A stretch of DNA of 64,000 nucleotides from Poecilobothrus nobilitatus (GCA_947095535.1 OX352773.1:129472830-129536829); one strand, 5' to 3'. Shown: positions 1 through 10,269, numbered from the stretch's first letter. Notes: generated from the letters alone by a model not told the origin. Translations and numbers: made by a program.

Positions 1-232
1 CCTTACCACTTTCTATGTTTTGCAAACCATTTATTTCTATTATATTCCGCATACTATTTTGCTCCAGCCAATTAACTTTTTTCTACAAACCATTTATATG
101 TTGATGCGTAATCTTCTGATTTCATTGAACGTGCTAAGAAAGTTACTGTTAATTTGTTTCAGATTTATAATTTATTTATACAGCATTTGCCTTGTATTGT
201 TTTATCACTTGTAGTAAAAATTATTCAGTTCT

Positions 233-900
233 TTACTGAATATTCAATTGAGTTGTACTGGTGCAACAGGTTCGAGTAGCTGCCATACAACTTCTCTTTT
301 GAAATGAAAATAACATAGAGTCTATTGAAGCTAGATATCTGAAATTTTGTAAAAAGATGTCGAATTGCATGCTACCAATTTCTGTAAAATTCAATGGGAG
401 TAGAGCAGCAGCTTCAGGTACCTTGCACATCTTGGAAATTAATGAAGATAGGCGTCTGAAATCTTACAAAAGCTGATCAAGATTTAGGGCAATAACTTCA
501 GTAAAATTTGTTTGTGGTGGTGCAATAGATTGGGTTAGCTGCCCTAAAACTTCTTTTTCAAATGAAAAAATCAATGTCTATCGAGGCTAGATGTCTGAAA
601 TTTCGTGAAAAGTTGTCGAGTTGTATACTAACAACTGCTCTAAAATTTAGTTGTGATAGAGCAGCAGGTTCAAATAGCTTGTACATCTTGTAAGTTAATG
701 AAGCTAGGCATCTGGAATTTTACAAAAGATGATGAAGTTTTATTGCAATAACTTGTGTAAAATTTGGTTGTGCTGATGCAATAAGTCCGGTTAGTTGTCA
801 TACAATTCCAAAATTTACATAAATATATATCGGCACTAAAACATCTGAAATTTTGTAAAAGATGATCAAGTTTTATGGAAACAACATATATTACGTTCAT
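233..900. repeat. Degenerate tandem array, about 120-140 bp units
   Basis: A core of the form 'GCTAG-N-TCTGAAATTTTGTAAAA-GATG' recurs at about 330, 447, 586, 703 and 831. Between cores there are recurring blocks ending in GTAAAATT and 'GAGCAGCAGGTTC' or 'GGTGCAACAGG'. Alternate units match better (for example 270-305 with 530-563), so the real period may be a dimer of about 260 bp. Identity is low and there is no convincing ORF, so it looks like an old minisatellite or a decayed repeat array. Confidence 0.6.
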
Positions 901-1815
901 ACGGCTATTCCAGAGGTGAAACAGTCTACTCTACTGCACTCTTCCTTGTTTACTGTATTGTTGTTGTAATTTGTATGATTGTTGGTGTTGTTTAAATTTG
1001 ATGTTGTAGGTATTAATACATTATTATTGTTGATATTATTGTTATTGTTGTTTTGCTTTATCTGGTTATTCCTTTCGTTTTGATTAGATTTAGATATTGA
1101 AGTATTGTTAGATAAGATAATATTACACGAAGCTGAATTAGTGTTGATTAAATTGCTACTAATTAAATTTAATTTAGGAGAGTTAGTGCTTACGTTTTTT
1201 ATGGATTACCTACGAAATCTAGTTTTTTTTAATCTTGTTTTTCAAAAGCTAGTTTTTTTTTTAATCTTGTTTTACAAAATCTGTTTTTTTTTAAATCTTG
1301 GTTTTGTTTTATTTTATTTCTTTTTTTAATCTATTTGAACGCCCATGAAATAAAATGAAACAAAAACAAGATTTTAAAAATTTAACAGTCATGAATTACA
1401 TCATTAATAATTAAGCATATTATGTTAATATTAAGTTAATATTATTAAAAAAAACATTAAACAAATTTTTTATCTCATATGTGTTATCACAATTGTGATT
1501 ATTTTAGTATTTCTAATCAAACAAATTAATTGATTTATCATTAATTGTTAAATCACTCCTAATTTAAAGCCTGGCATAAACTTGTATATACACATTCTGC
1601 AAAAAGCGTGTAACTCTGATTTTCTAACCATAACTATATAATTCCTGCTAATCCAAAATTTCTCATATATATATACATATACATACAAAAAACTTGTTTC
1701 TAATTTTCAAGTCCCTCCACACTTTGCGGTGACGCAAAAATGTTCCGCTTTCATTAAATGTAATCGGATATAAACTAATTCATTTGAAATAATTTTGGGG
1801 CTCAGCAAAAACGCG
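901..1815. other. Gene-free AT-rich left flank of the errantivirus
   Basis: No gene is visible. Around 1205-1330 a T-rich stretch repeats the word AATCTTG several times. The complementary word CAAGATT recurs at about 1363 and again in an A-rich stretch at 9838-9985 on the other side of the retroelement, so the insertion appears to have landed in low-complexity DNA of this kind. The last four bases before the LTR (1812-1815, CGCG) are the left copy of the target-site duplication. Confidence 0.5.
1812..1815. repeat. Target-site duplication CGCG, left copy
   Basis: CGCG directly precedes the 5' LTR and is repeated directly after the 3' LTR at 9821-9824. Errantivirus integrases duplicate 4 bp, usually at alternating pyrimidine-purine sites, which this fits. 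Confidence 0.85.
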
Positions 1816-2185
1816 AGTTATATGATCATCCTAATATATAACCATAACTTAACTTAACATATAATTTAACTTAATATTGTATAATTAACATTTATTTTTA
1901 TGTAAACTAAATTTCATATGTTGTTCACCTTTTTGTTCAGACGCAATGTCAGCAGAATTAAATTAGTTAATAACAATTGGGAAACTTTAAATATTAATTA
2001 TCCAAATTTCTTTAACATAATATATGTTTCGCTGACAATGCATCCTTTTAACTATAAATACCTGTAATATTTTATTCTGAAAGCAATTATTATTATCATA
2101 CCTGTAACCAGTAAAGTCAAATTAAAGAATATTTAAAAAATAAAGTTGTTTTTTTTTTATTAATGTAAAAACGAAACTTATAAGT
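1816..2185 (+). repeat. 5' LTR of the errantivirus (370 bp)
   Basis: It begins AGTTATATGATC and ends CTTATAAGT, and is repeated over the same 370-bp length at 9451-9820. It carries a TATA-type box (2053-2059) and an AATAAA polyadenylation signal (2139-2144). Starting with AGT rather than TG is usual for errantivirus LTRs. Confidence 0.95.
2053..2059 (+). promoter_or_regulatory. TATA-like box in the 5' LTR
   Basis: TATAAAT lies about 130 bp before the LTR end, upstream of the AATAAA at 2139-2144. That spacing suits a U3 promoter, short R and U5. The same box is in the 3' LTR. The transcription start was not determined. Confidence 0.5.
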
Positions 2186-2202
2186 GGCGCAGTCGGTAGG
2201 AT
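2185..2202 (+). promoter_or_regulatory. Primer-binding site, tRNA-Ser type
   Basis: TGGCGCAGTCGGTAGGAT is complementary to the 3' end of insect tRNA-Ser (…CCTACCGACTGCGCCA) for 18 nt. It overlaps the last base of the LTR by one nucleotide, as is common in errantiviruses. Minus-strand DNA synthesis would start here. Confidence 0.85.
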
Positions 2203-2638
2203 CCAAAAACAGTGATCCTTTTAATTAAAGTGTGTTCCGGTTAATATATATATCGCTTAAAATTAAATATCTAATAAAAAAATAAAATAAGAACTAATTT
2301 TAATAAATATATTATTAAAATAAAAAAAAAAAAAAAAAACATTAAACTATTTTTAATTTAAATAAAAACATTTTAATAAAATTAAAATAAAATTGTGAAA
2401 ATTTTTATAACAAAAGAATATTGTTATTAAATAATTTATTAAAACTGGAATTTAATACCACAAAGTAATATTGTGAAAAATTAGAAATCCAGAATTTTTG
2501 TGAACGTGAATAATTTGGAAGCAACAAGATTAAGCTGTATATTATATAAAGTGCAAATTGGAAACACATCAAAAGGTCAACTGGTGAACTTCAGTTCTTT
2601 AATTTGGATCCTAGAACAACAACGAGCCTACAGATACA

Positions 2639-2664
2639 ATGAGTATTTTTCTTCTCATGCTCAC
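2639..2664 (+). CDS. env: Candidate env exon 1 (leader exon with start codon)
   Basis: An ATG at 2639 opens eight codons, mostly hydrophobic, then meets a strong splice donor (GTAAGT at 2665-2670). Two bases of the ninth codon are left over. The acceptor at 7840-7845 (TTTCAG) is followed by one base that completes a codon in exactly the frame used by Env. The Env frame has no suitable in-frame ATG of its own before 8153, which lies past the cleavage site, so a spliced start is needed. Spliced env mRNA is established for gypsy-type errantiviruses; this particular junction is inferred and untested. Confidence 0.6.
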
Positions 2665-2897
2665 GTAAGTCAAAATTTTTATTACTATCCTATACTTCCT
2701 TCCAAATCAATTCCTATTAAATTAAAGTAAGAGAAAACAAAAAATATAAGAAAATTATAAATATATAAGATAATAAGAAAAAAAAAAAAATTTATAAAAT
2801 AAAAAGTATAAAAAATTAAAATTTTTAATATTTTCACTGTGATCAAGCCTATTCTTCGATACCTAAGGTGAGGCTGCCTTAGGCACAGTGAATTATT

Positions 2898-2898
<1 letters not shown>

Positions 2899-2940
<42 letters not shown>
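2899..2940 (+). repeat. Poly(A) tract of about 42 bp in the gag leader
   Basis: A pure run of A ends 22 bp before the gag ATG at 2963. It lies inside the untranslated leader of the genomic RNA. Its length would be unstable on replication, so it may vary between copies. Confidence 0.9.
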
Positions 2941-2942
<2 letters not shown>

Positions 2943-2962
2943 TATTTCTTAGAAAAATATAA

Positions 2963-4336
2963 ATGTTCAAAAGGTCAAAAGACTTTAAACCTAGAGTTGC
3001 TCCATATTCTCCTCGAAATTTATCTGAAAATTTATTAACTAGTACTCCTGCTTCCCTAGATTTCGAAAACAATAACCAAATTAATCTTGATAACCTTTTA
3101 AATTCAAGCTTAGATTCTGTTCATAGTTTTAACTCGTACAATTCGGAAATAACCATAATGCAAAACAGTGACGCTATCAATCGCATTTATAACAGTCTTA
3201 GAATACCAGATGCAATAAAGGATTTACCAAAATTCGATGGAAATCCAAGATTATTGCACGATTTCATCGACAATGTCGAAGGAATCCTAACTTTAATAAC
3301 TGAAATTGACGGGACTTTGTATGACAAAATTATTCTTAGGGCAATTAGAAACAAAATTGAAGGACAGGCTAATGAAGTTCTAAATATGTATGGAACTCCA
3401 TTAGAATGGGAAAAAATGAAAGAGAACCTGATTCTTCATTACTCTGATAAAAGAAACGAGACATCCCTTATAAAAGATTTGCATACGTTAAAACAGAATA
3501 ACAAGACAGTAGAAAATTTTTATTCTGACGTTATAGAAATTCAAGCTACCATGTTTAATCATATAAACATACATGAAAAAGCTCAAAATGTTATAGCTGC
3601 AAAGAAAGATCTTTATAATGAAATGTGTCTTAACGTTTTCTTATCAGGACTTAAAGAACCATTAGGGTCAACCATCCGTGCTATGCGACCACAATCTTTA
3701 GCAGTTGCATTCTCTTATTGTATAAAGGAACAAAATATATTCTATACAAGAGTTTTTAATCAGCAGACTTCTAAAATAAAGCCCATTCAAAATAACAATA
3801 ATTTCAGTAATTTTACAACACCATATAGACCAAATGGAGGACAAGGAATAATTCCAAAAAATAATAATAATAGTTTTACTCAACCTAGACCGAATAATCC
3901 TTTTAATTATCGTACCAACAACAATTTCTTTAACAACCAAAGGAATCAATTTGTTAGACCCGCAGCTAATAATCAGTTAGCACAGTATAACAGACCAACT
4001 ACATCATATCAGCCAAGACCAACCCCAATGGACATTAGATCAGCCAGATCAAGATCATTAATTCGAAATCAAAATTCAACTCAGAGACCAAACTTTAATA
4101 AATTTAATAACTTTAGACAAAATACGCAATTACCCAACTTTATTAGCGAAGAACTTTTTAACGTAGAAGAACAAAATCCAAAAGATGACAACATTTATTC
4201 TAATGATCATTTTTATACAAACTTGGACAACTATTACAACTATAACATAGAAGAAGACATTTCCGAAAAACCTGATATAGAAGTAGATGATTCAAATTTT
4301 TGCTTACCTGCCGATTCAAACCCACCGGATACATAG
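2963..4336 (+). CDS. gag: Gag polyprotein of the errantivirus (457 aa)
   Basis: Structural protein expected to assemble the cytoplasmic particle and package the RNA. The frame is intact from ATG 2963 to TAG 4334-4336. The central part (residues about 70-270) is helical and charged like errantivirus capsid domains. The C-terminal third is rich in Asn, Gln, Pro and Arg (residues about 270-390), a likely nucleic-acid-binding tail that replaces the CCHC zinc knuckle, which is absent, as in other errantiviruses. The last 37 bases overlap pol, which lies in the -1 frame. The start is chosen as the first ATG after the poly(A) tract. No stop or frameshift was seen. Confidence 0.9.
   Translation: MFKRSKDFKPRVAPYSPRNLSENLLTSTPASLDFENNNQINLDNLLNSSLDSVHSFNSYNSEITIMQNSDAINRIYNSLRIPDAIKDLPKFDGNPRLLHDFIDNVEGILTLITEIDGTLYDKIILRAIRNKIEGQANEVLNMYGTPLEWEKMKENLILHYSDKRNETSLIKDLHTLKQNNKTVENFYSDVIEIQATMFNHINIHEKAQNVIAAKKDLYNEMCLNVFLSGLKEPLGSTIRAMRPQSLAVAFSYCIKEQNIFYTRVFNQQTSKIKPIQNNNNFSNFTTPYRPNGGQGIIPKNNNNSFTQPRPNNPFNYRTNNNFFNNQRNQFVRPAANNQLAQYNRPTTSYQPRPTPMDIRSARSRSLIRNQNSTQRPNFNKFNNFRQNTQLPNFISEELFNVEEQNPKDDNIYSNDHFYTNLDNYYNYNIEEDISEKPDIEVDDSNFCLPADSNPPDT
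4294..4300 (+). promoter_or_regulatory. Programmed -1 frameshift slippery site
   Basis: A AAT TTT in the gag frame fits the X XXY YYZ slippery consensus. The pol frame has a stop (TGA 4288-4290) only four bases upstream, and gag stops at 4334-4336, so the shift must occur within about 45 bases. This is the one canonical heptamer I found there. After a -1 slip the first pol-frame codon is at 4300. A downstream RNA structure was not evaluated. Confidence 0.75.
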
Positions 4337-7300
4337 ATGTTAATAAACATGGAAATATACTACCATATATACAAATTTTATATAATAATAAGCCATTAAA
4401 ATTTCTAATTGACACAGGAGCTTCCTCTTCTTTTATTAACCCCGTTTTAGTAGACCCAAATAACATAACCCAAATTGAACCAGTTACAATAGTTACAGGT
4501 TTAAATAAACATAAAATAAACAAAAAAATTACTTTACCAATATTTAAGGAATTTCAACAAATAGGTCAAATGGAACTTTTACTTTTTAAATTTCACGGCT
4601 ATTTCGATGGACTCATCGGATTAGACATTCTTACTCTTCTAAAAGCCAAAGTAGATATTGCAAATAAAAAATTATTAACTGCAAATACAGAAATAAATCT
4701 TCACTTTAAACCTAACTTAACTTCTGAACAAATTCAAATACCACCTAAATCAAAATTAATTGTAAAACTACCAGTAGATTATAAAAATGGCAGCATTCAT
4801 ATCAATAACATTGAAATTTGTCCAAAAATATTAGTTTCAGAAGGAATTTATTTAGCAAAAGATTGGTATAGTTTGATAGAAGTTACCAACATTTCAAATA
4901 AAGAAGAAATTCTTTATGTAGACCAACCTATTAAAGTTCACCCATTTTTAAAAGAAGAATTTTCTGAAATAAATAATTTCAAAATTAATTACAATTGTAA
5001 TTCAAATATTTCTCGTCAAGATATAGTAGATTTAATAAGAACCTCACATTTAAATAACGAAGAAAAACGAAATTTATTAGCAGTTTGTAAAGAATATGAA
5101 GATATTTTCTTTAAAGAAGGTCAATCTCTCACTTTTACTAATCAGATTAAACATAATATTAAGCTAACAGATGATTCGCCTATTTATGCCAAATCTTATC
5201 GTTACCCATACATTCATAAGAATGAAATCCAAACCCAAATAAAGGATATGTTAAATCAAGGTATAATTCGAAACAGTTACTCCCCTTGGAGTTCACCTGT
5301 TTGGATTGTTCCGAAAAAACGCGATGCAAGCGGTAAACAAAAATGGCGATTAGTAATCGACTATCGCAAATTAAATGAAAAGACCGTAAGCGATAAATAC
5401 CCCTTGCCTAATATAAATGAAATACTGGATAAATTAGGTAAATGTATTTACTTTTCAACTTTAGATCTTGCAAGCGGATTTCATCAAATCGAGATGAATC
5501 CTGCAGATATACAAAAGACCGCATTTTCGGTAGACGGAGGTCATTATGAATATATCCGTATGCCTTTCGGTCTAAAGAATGCACCATCCACATTCCAACG
5601 TGTGATGGATAATGTTCTTAAAGATCTGGTTGGACGAATATGTCTCGTTTATCTCGATGACATTATAATCTTTTCAACATCTCTCCAGGAACATTGCGAG
5701 AACCTTCGGAAAGTATTTAAAAAATTACAAGAAGCTAATTTTAAAGTCCAACTCGATAAATCAGAATTTCTAAAAAAAGAAATTGCATTTCTTGGACATC
5801 TTGTAACAACTGATGGAGTTAAACCGAATCCTGATAAAATTCATGCTATAAAGAAATTTCCTTTACCCAAGACCCCAAAAGAGATAAAATCATTTCTTGG
5901 TCTTCTAGGATATTATAGAAAGTTTATCAAGGACTTCGCAAAACTTACCAAACCTTTATCTGAATGTTTGAAAAAAGGTAAGAAAATTATACTAGACGAA
6001 CGTTATATTAAAACATTTGAAACCTGTAAAGATATTCTAATGAATGATCCAATCCTTCAATACCCGGATTTCTCTAAACCTTTTATAGTCACTACTGATG
6101 CAAGCAATTTTGCCATTGGTGCCATCCTTTCACAAGGAACAATTGGACAAGATAAACCGATATGCTATGCAAGTAGAACGTTAACAAGCTCTGAAATTAA
6201 CTATTCAACCATAGAAAAGGAACTGTTGGCCATAGTTTGGGCAACAAAATATTTCCGGCCTTACATCTTTGGAAACAAATTCAAGATAGTAACCGATCAC
6301 AAACCTTTAGTTTGGTTGATGAATCTTAAAGAACCCAACTCAAGACTTGTTCGATGGCGACTAAAACTCGAGGAGTTTGATTATGAAATTGTGTATAAAA
6401 AAGGCGTAATAAATTCAAATGCCGATGCTTTAAGTCGCATTAAAATAGATGAAATACATGCACACGATCTTGATGCAAATTCTACTGTACAAGGAACATT
6501 TGGATCAACTGTTCATTCAGCTTCAGAAGATATGAATGACGGAATTCCCATTGCAATACGACCGTTAAATGAATTTAACCATCAGTTAATTTTGTCAATC
6601 TCAGATAGAAAACCTCCAATTCAACTTGAAGTACCTTTTCGGAATAAACAAAAACGAACTATAAGGTTACCTAACTTTACAGAAGAAACCATAACTGACA
6701 TTTTAAAGAAATTTGTACCTCATAACAAACTTACCGCTATATATACAGACGATTCTACTTTTAAACTCATTCAAAGTTCTTTTTCAAAACATTTCGCTAG
6801 ATGTGGATCATTAAAACTTATTCGTTGTACCGAAATACTAAAAGATATAATCAATGAAGACGAACAGGATAAAACAATTAGGGACTATCATTTAAAAAAT
6901 AATCATAGAGGTATCACTGAAACAATACTTCATCTCAAAAGAGAATTTTATTTTCCATTAATGAAGGAAAAAATTAGTAAAATAATAAATAATTGTGATA
7001 CTTGCAATTTATTAAAATATGACCGTCACCCACCTAAACCAAAATACGAAATACCTGTAATAGCTAAGAAACCTATGGAAATTTTACACATAGACATATA
7101 TTCAATAAATAATCATAAAATCTTAACTATAGTTGACAAATTTTCTCGATTTGCGGCAGCCTACACGGTAACTAACAGAAATAGTTTAAATATGATAAAA
7201 TCTCTAAGAAATTTCTTTAGCCTTCACGGCATTCCAGAAACAATTGTGTCAGACCAAGGCGGTGAATTCACATCAACCATATTTCAAGATTTTTGTGGAC

Positions 7301-7899
7301 AATATAATATCAATCACCATCTTACATCATTTCAACAAACTAGTAGTAATGGCATCGTAGAAAGAATGCACTCTACTTTAACTGAAATATATAGAATAGT
7401 ACATGAAAAATCAAGAGACAAAGACCATGACGACATCTTGAATGAATGTTTAATAACTTATAACAATGCAGTACATTCTACAACAAAACTGACACCGTAC
7501 GAATTATTTTACGGAAGACCATACACCTTTCTAAAACAAATTTCACCTAATAACGAACATGACTACCTAGAAAAACTGAACGAATTTCAAAATAAGCTTT
7601 TCCCAGAAATAGAAAAATTAGTAGAAAATAAAACAAAAACCTTAATCGAAAAATTAAATAAAAATAGACAAGAACCAGAAAACTATCAAGAAAACGATCA
7701 AATATTTAGAAAAGAATTTAAAAGAAATAAAATGACACCAAGATTTTCAAAACATAGGGTAAAAGAAAACAGGAAAATAACAATTAAAAATCTTAAAAAT
7801 AGAAAATTTCATAAAGCTAAAATTAAAAGAAAACTTAAATTTCAGAATAATAACAGTCAACGGACAGAGACTGGAAATACAAGACCTGACGGAGAATAA
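4300..7899 (+). CDS. pol: Pol polyprotein: protease, reverse transcriptase, RNase H, integrase
   Basis: An intact 1199-codon frame read after the -1 shift. In order: aspartic protease with LIDTGASS (about residues 36-43) and the second motif DGLIGLD; reverse transcriptase with MPFGLKNAPSTFQ and catalytic YLDD (about residue 450); RNase H with TTDASNFAIGAIL (about 597) and TIEKELLAIVW; integrase with an HHCC zinc site (about residues 863-906, ending CDTCNLL) and DDE residues in HIDIYS, SDQGGEF and NGIVERM (about 932, 985, 1020). The C-terminus is very Lys/Arg-rich. Domain order PR-RT-RH-IN is that of Gypsy elements. The end overlaps the env frame. No disabling mutation was seen. Confidence 0.93.
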   Translation: MLTCRFKPTGYIDVNKHGNILPYIQILYNNKPLKFLIDTGASSSFINPVLVDPNNITQIEPVTIVTGLNKHKINKKITLPIFKEFQQIGQMELLLFKFHGYFDGLIGLDILTLLKAKVDIANKKLLTANTEINLHFKPNLTSEQIQIPPKSKLIVKLPVDYKNGSIHINNIEICPKILVSEGIYLAKDWYSLIEVTNISNKEEILYVDQPIKVHPFLKEEFSEINNFKINYNCNSNISRQDIVDLIRTSHLNNEEKRNLLAVCKEYEDIFFKEGQSLTFTNQIKHNIKLTDDSPIYAKSYRYPYIHKNEIQTQIKDMLNQGIIRNSYSPWSSPVWIVPKKRDASGKQKWRLVIDYRKLNEKTVSDKYPLPNINEILDKLGKCIYFSTLDLASGFHQIEMNPADIQKTAFSVDGGHYEYIRMPFGLKNAPSTFQRVMDNVLKDLVGRICLVYLDDIIIFSTSLQEHCENLRKVFKKLQEANFKVQLDKSEFLKKEIAFLGHLVTTDGVKPNPDKIHAIKKFPLPKTPKEIKSFLGLLGYYRKFIKDFAKLTKPLSECLKKGKKIILDERYIKTFETCKDILMNDPILQYPDFSKPFIVTTDASNFAIGAILSQGTIGQDKPICYASRTLTSSEINYSTIEKELLAIVWATKYFRPYIFGNKFKIVTDHKPLVWLMNLKEPNSRLVRWRLKLEEFDYEIVYKKGVINSNADALSRIKIDEIHAHDLDANSTVQGTFGSTVHSASEDMNDGIPIAIRPLNEFNHQLILSISDRKPPIQLEVPFRNKQKRTIRLPNFTEETITDILKKFVPHNKLTAIYTDDSTFKLIQSSFSKHFARCGSLKLIRCTEILKDIINEDEQDKTIRDYHLKNNHRGITETILHLKREFYFPLMKEKISKIINNCDTCNLLKYDRHPPKPKYEIPVIAKKPMEILHIDIYSINNHKILTIVDKFSRFAAAYTVTNRNSLNMIKSLRNFFSLHGIPETIVSDQGGEFTSTIFQDFCGQYNINHHLTSFQQTSSNGIVERMHSTLTEIYRIVHEKSRDKDHDDILNECLITYNNAVHSTTKLTPYELFYGRPYTFLKQISPNNEHDYLEKLNEFQNKLFPEIEKLVENKTKTLIEKLNKNRQEPENYQENDQIFRKEFKRNKMTPRFSKHRVKENRKITIKNLKNRKFHKAKIKRKLKFQNNNSQRTETGNTRPDGE

Positions 7900-9460
7900 A
7901 ATACTTACGTTAAAATTAGGCACAGCTAGAACAATAAAAGGTTACAACAATCTGTTACATATAGTAAGACTAGATACATACATAGAAACCATTGACAAAA
8001 TCGAGGATACTATAAATTCTTTAAACAATGACTCTTTATTACAAGGCTCAATAAATATAACTAAATCAAAATTACAAAATTTAAATCAAAAATTAAATAC
8101 TTTATATCCAAAATTAAAAATTAAAAGAGGTCTTATAAATGGCCTAGGTACCATGATAAAAACTATAACAGGTAACATGGATGCAAAAGATGCACATAAT
8201 ATTAACGAAGCAATTCAAACTTTAAATAGAAACCAACAAAATCTAAATAAAGAAATTGACAACCAAATAGGTATTAATTATTTAATGCAAGAAAGATTTA
8301 ACAATATTACCAGACATATAAATGACCAACAAGAAACCATTTCGCTGTATTTAAGAAATTATCAAGATGAACTTAGAAATAGCATATTAAAATCAGGTTA
8401 GAATGAAAAATTAGTAATTCAATCTCAATATATCAATCAAATTAACTACAATATAGATCTTTTAAATAATCACTTAACAAGTTTAGCAGAAGCAATAGTA
8501 CTAGCTCGGTTAAACATTATATCAAAACAAATTCTTAGTATAAATGAAATAAGCGATATTCGAGAAAAATTTAATAATAATTCAATTCAATTCAATTCAG
8601 ATGAGAATATCTACCAATTACTAGGTTTACAAGCCTATTATAATAATACTAATATTATTTTTAACATTAAAATTCCAATTTTATCCCCTGAATCATCCTC
8701 AATGATTCATGTAATCCCACTTCCTATTAATAATACAAAAACCATTCATACAAAACCTTTTTTAACATATAACCTTAATAACATTCAATATTTTGACGAA
8801 GCATGTCCAAGAGTAGAAAATATATTTTATTGTACTGAATCTACAAATCAAGAAATAACAGAAAAATCCAGCTGTATTGGCAAAATAATCCAAAACCTTC
8901 CAGCCAATTGCACATTAAGAGAACAACTATTTGTACCAAAGATCATCCAGCCAGAACCAAATTACATTCTTATCATGAACAGTTCAGAAATAACATTAAA
9001 ATCATCCTGTGAACCTCATCAAATCAAAGTTAAAGGGACCAAGTTAATACATTACAATAATTGCACTATTGAAATAAACAATTTTTACTACCAAAGCTTC
9101 AATACAAAACATTGGGATGAAATTCATTTGTTACCTTCAATACCACTACGAATCAACTACTCAAACAACATCAAAGATCTAAACCTACAGAAATTAGAAT
9201 CATTTCATATCGAAAACCAAAAAACAGTAAAACTATTGGAAGTTGCAACATCAGAAAAACAAATCATTAATTTTATTATAATATTAGTAACTCTATTTTT
9301 TACTATAATTATACTAATATACCTCTTTTATAAGAAAATTTCAGAAAAGCAATTTAGTATTCCAGTCACAAATCATATCACACAAAATGACATTCCAGGA
9401 AAACCAGCATCAACTCTTCGATGGCCCACACTTCACACAAAGGGGGGAGGAGTTATATGA
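7846..9460 (+). pseudogene. env: Env main exon, one in-frame TAG
   Basis: Envelope glycoprotein of the F-like type found in errantiviruses and related to baculovirus F; it would be a membrane fusion protein. The frame is open from 7781, overlaps the pol 3' end, and follows the acceptor TTTCAG (7840-7845). It has a basic cleavage-type site KIKRG followed by LINGLG (about 8123-8150, start of the fusion subunit), an Asn/Gln-rich helical region, several Asn-X-Ser/Thr sites, a Cys-containing ectodomain and one membrane segment (about 9262-9320) with a short cytoplasmic tail. The stop TGA (9458-9460) lies inside the 3' LTR. A single in-frame TAG at 8399-8401 breaks the frame; otherwise it is open. 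Pol and gag have no such damage, so this copy may have lost only Env. Confidence 0.85.
9438..9450 (+). promoter_or_regulatory. Polypurine tract
   Basis: AAAGGGGGGAGG directly abuts the 3' LTR and lies within the end of env. It is the expected primer for plus-strand DNA synthesis. Confidence 0.85.
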
Positions 9461-9820
9461 TCATCCTAATATATAACCATAACTTAACTTAACATATAAT
9501 TTAACTTAATATTGTATAATTAACATTTATTTTTATGTAAACTAAATTTCATATGTTGTTCACCTTTTTGTTCAGACGCAATGTCAGCAGAATTAAATTA
9601 GTTAATAACAATTGGGAAACTTTAAATATTAATTATCCAAATTTCTTTAACATAATATATGTTTCGCTGACAATGCATCCTTTTAACTATAAATACCTGT
9701 AATATTTTATTCTGAAAGCAATTATTATTATCATACCTGTAACCAGTAAAGTCAAATTAAAGAATATTTAAAAAATAAAGTTGTTTTTTTTTTATTAATG
9801 TAAAAACGAAACTTATAAGT
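9451..9820 (+). repeat. 3' LTR of the errantivirus (370 bp)
   Basis: Same length as the 5' LTR and no difference found by eye. Contains the env stop codon in its first ten bases. It is followed by CGCG, the right target-site duplication. Confidence 0.95.
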
Positions 9821-10170
9821 CGCGTTGCTCTCATTGAAACTGACCTATAAAAAACAAGATTTAGCAAGATTTTTACGAAAAGCCAGATTTGAAAAAACAA
9901 GATAAAAAAAAAGCTTTTTAAAAACAAGACAAAAAAAAACAAGTTTTTATAGAAGAAACAAGATTAAAAAAAAACAAGATTTCGTACCGCTCCCGTTTTT
10001 TATAGTGTTAGTGTTAGAGTTAATATTAATAGAAGTATTGTCTTTTATAAAAGATGATATTTTTTGTCTTTTATAATAGCAATATTATAAACACTCAACA
10101 CAGTTGTAACCTTAATAACTTCTTTCTATAAATTTAATGTCTTTGTACAATTTGGGGTAATTAGCATGTT
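9821..10170. other. Gene-free A-rich flank
   Basis: Starts with the CGCG duplication, then an A-rich stretch in which CAAGAT recurs (9858-9985), the complement of the T-rich stretch at 1205-1330. No ORF or RNA gene is visible. Confidence 0.5.
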
Positions 10171-10269
10171 TGAATTTTTTGTAATTAACATGCTGAGAAA
10201 GTTACTGTAAATTTGTTTCAGAATGTATTTTTTATTTCAGATTGAATTTTTGATTGTATTATCAAATTT
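10171..10269. repeat. 99-bp direct repeat, copy 1
   Basis: This block recurs at 10951-11049 with one mismatch seen (T versus C at 10213/10993). The two copies are exactly 780 bp apart and flank the candidate exon at 10574-10706. A weaker relative (GCTAAGAAAGTTACTG followed by TTTGTTTCAG) occurs near 130-165. Confidence 0.9.

Larger units (their letters stand above)
1816..9820 (+). mobile_element. Complete LTR retrotransposon, Gypsy superfamily, errantivirus group
   Basis: Two 370-bp direct LTRs (1816-2185 and 9451-9820) bound an internal region with primer-binding site, gag, pol, env and polypurine tract in the order of insect errantiviruses. CGCG at 1812-1815 and again at 9821-9824 is a 4-bp target-site duplication. 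The LTRs look identical by eye, so the insertion is probably recent. Gag and Pol are full-length open frames; Env has one in-frame TAG. The tRNA-Ser primer site and the env gene place it near the 17.6/297/TED type rather than the tRNA-Lys gypsy type. Family placement is from motifs and remembered relatives. Confidence 0.95.

Noticed and set aside
20..214. 64-codon hydrophobic ORF at the left edge
   Set aside because: AT-driven Phe/Leu/Ile/Tyr-rich frame, no motif, no splice context; expected by chance at this composition.
233..900. Regularly spaced repeats resembling a CRISPR array
   Set aside because: Units are degenerate, over 110 bp apart, without constant-length unique spacers, and the context is a eukaryotic genome.
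2500..2730. 76-codon ORF in the errantivirus leader
   Set aside because: No motif and crosses the proposed splice donor; the short ATG at 2639 in another frame explains the region better.
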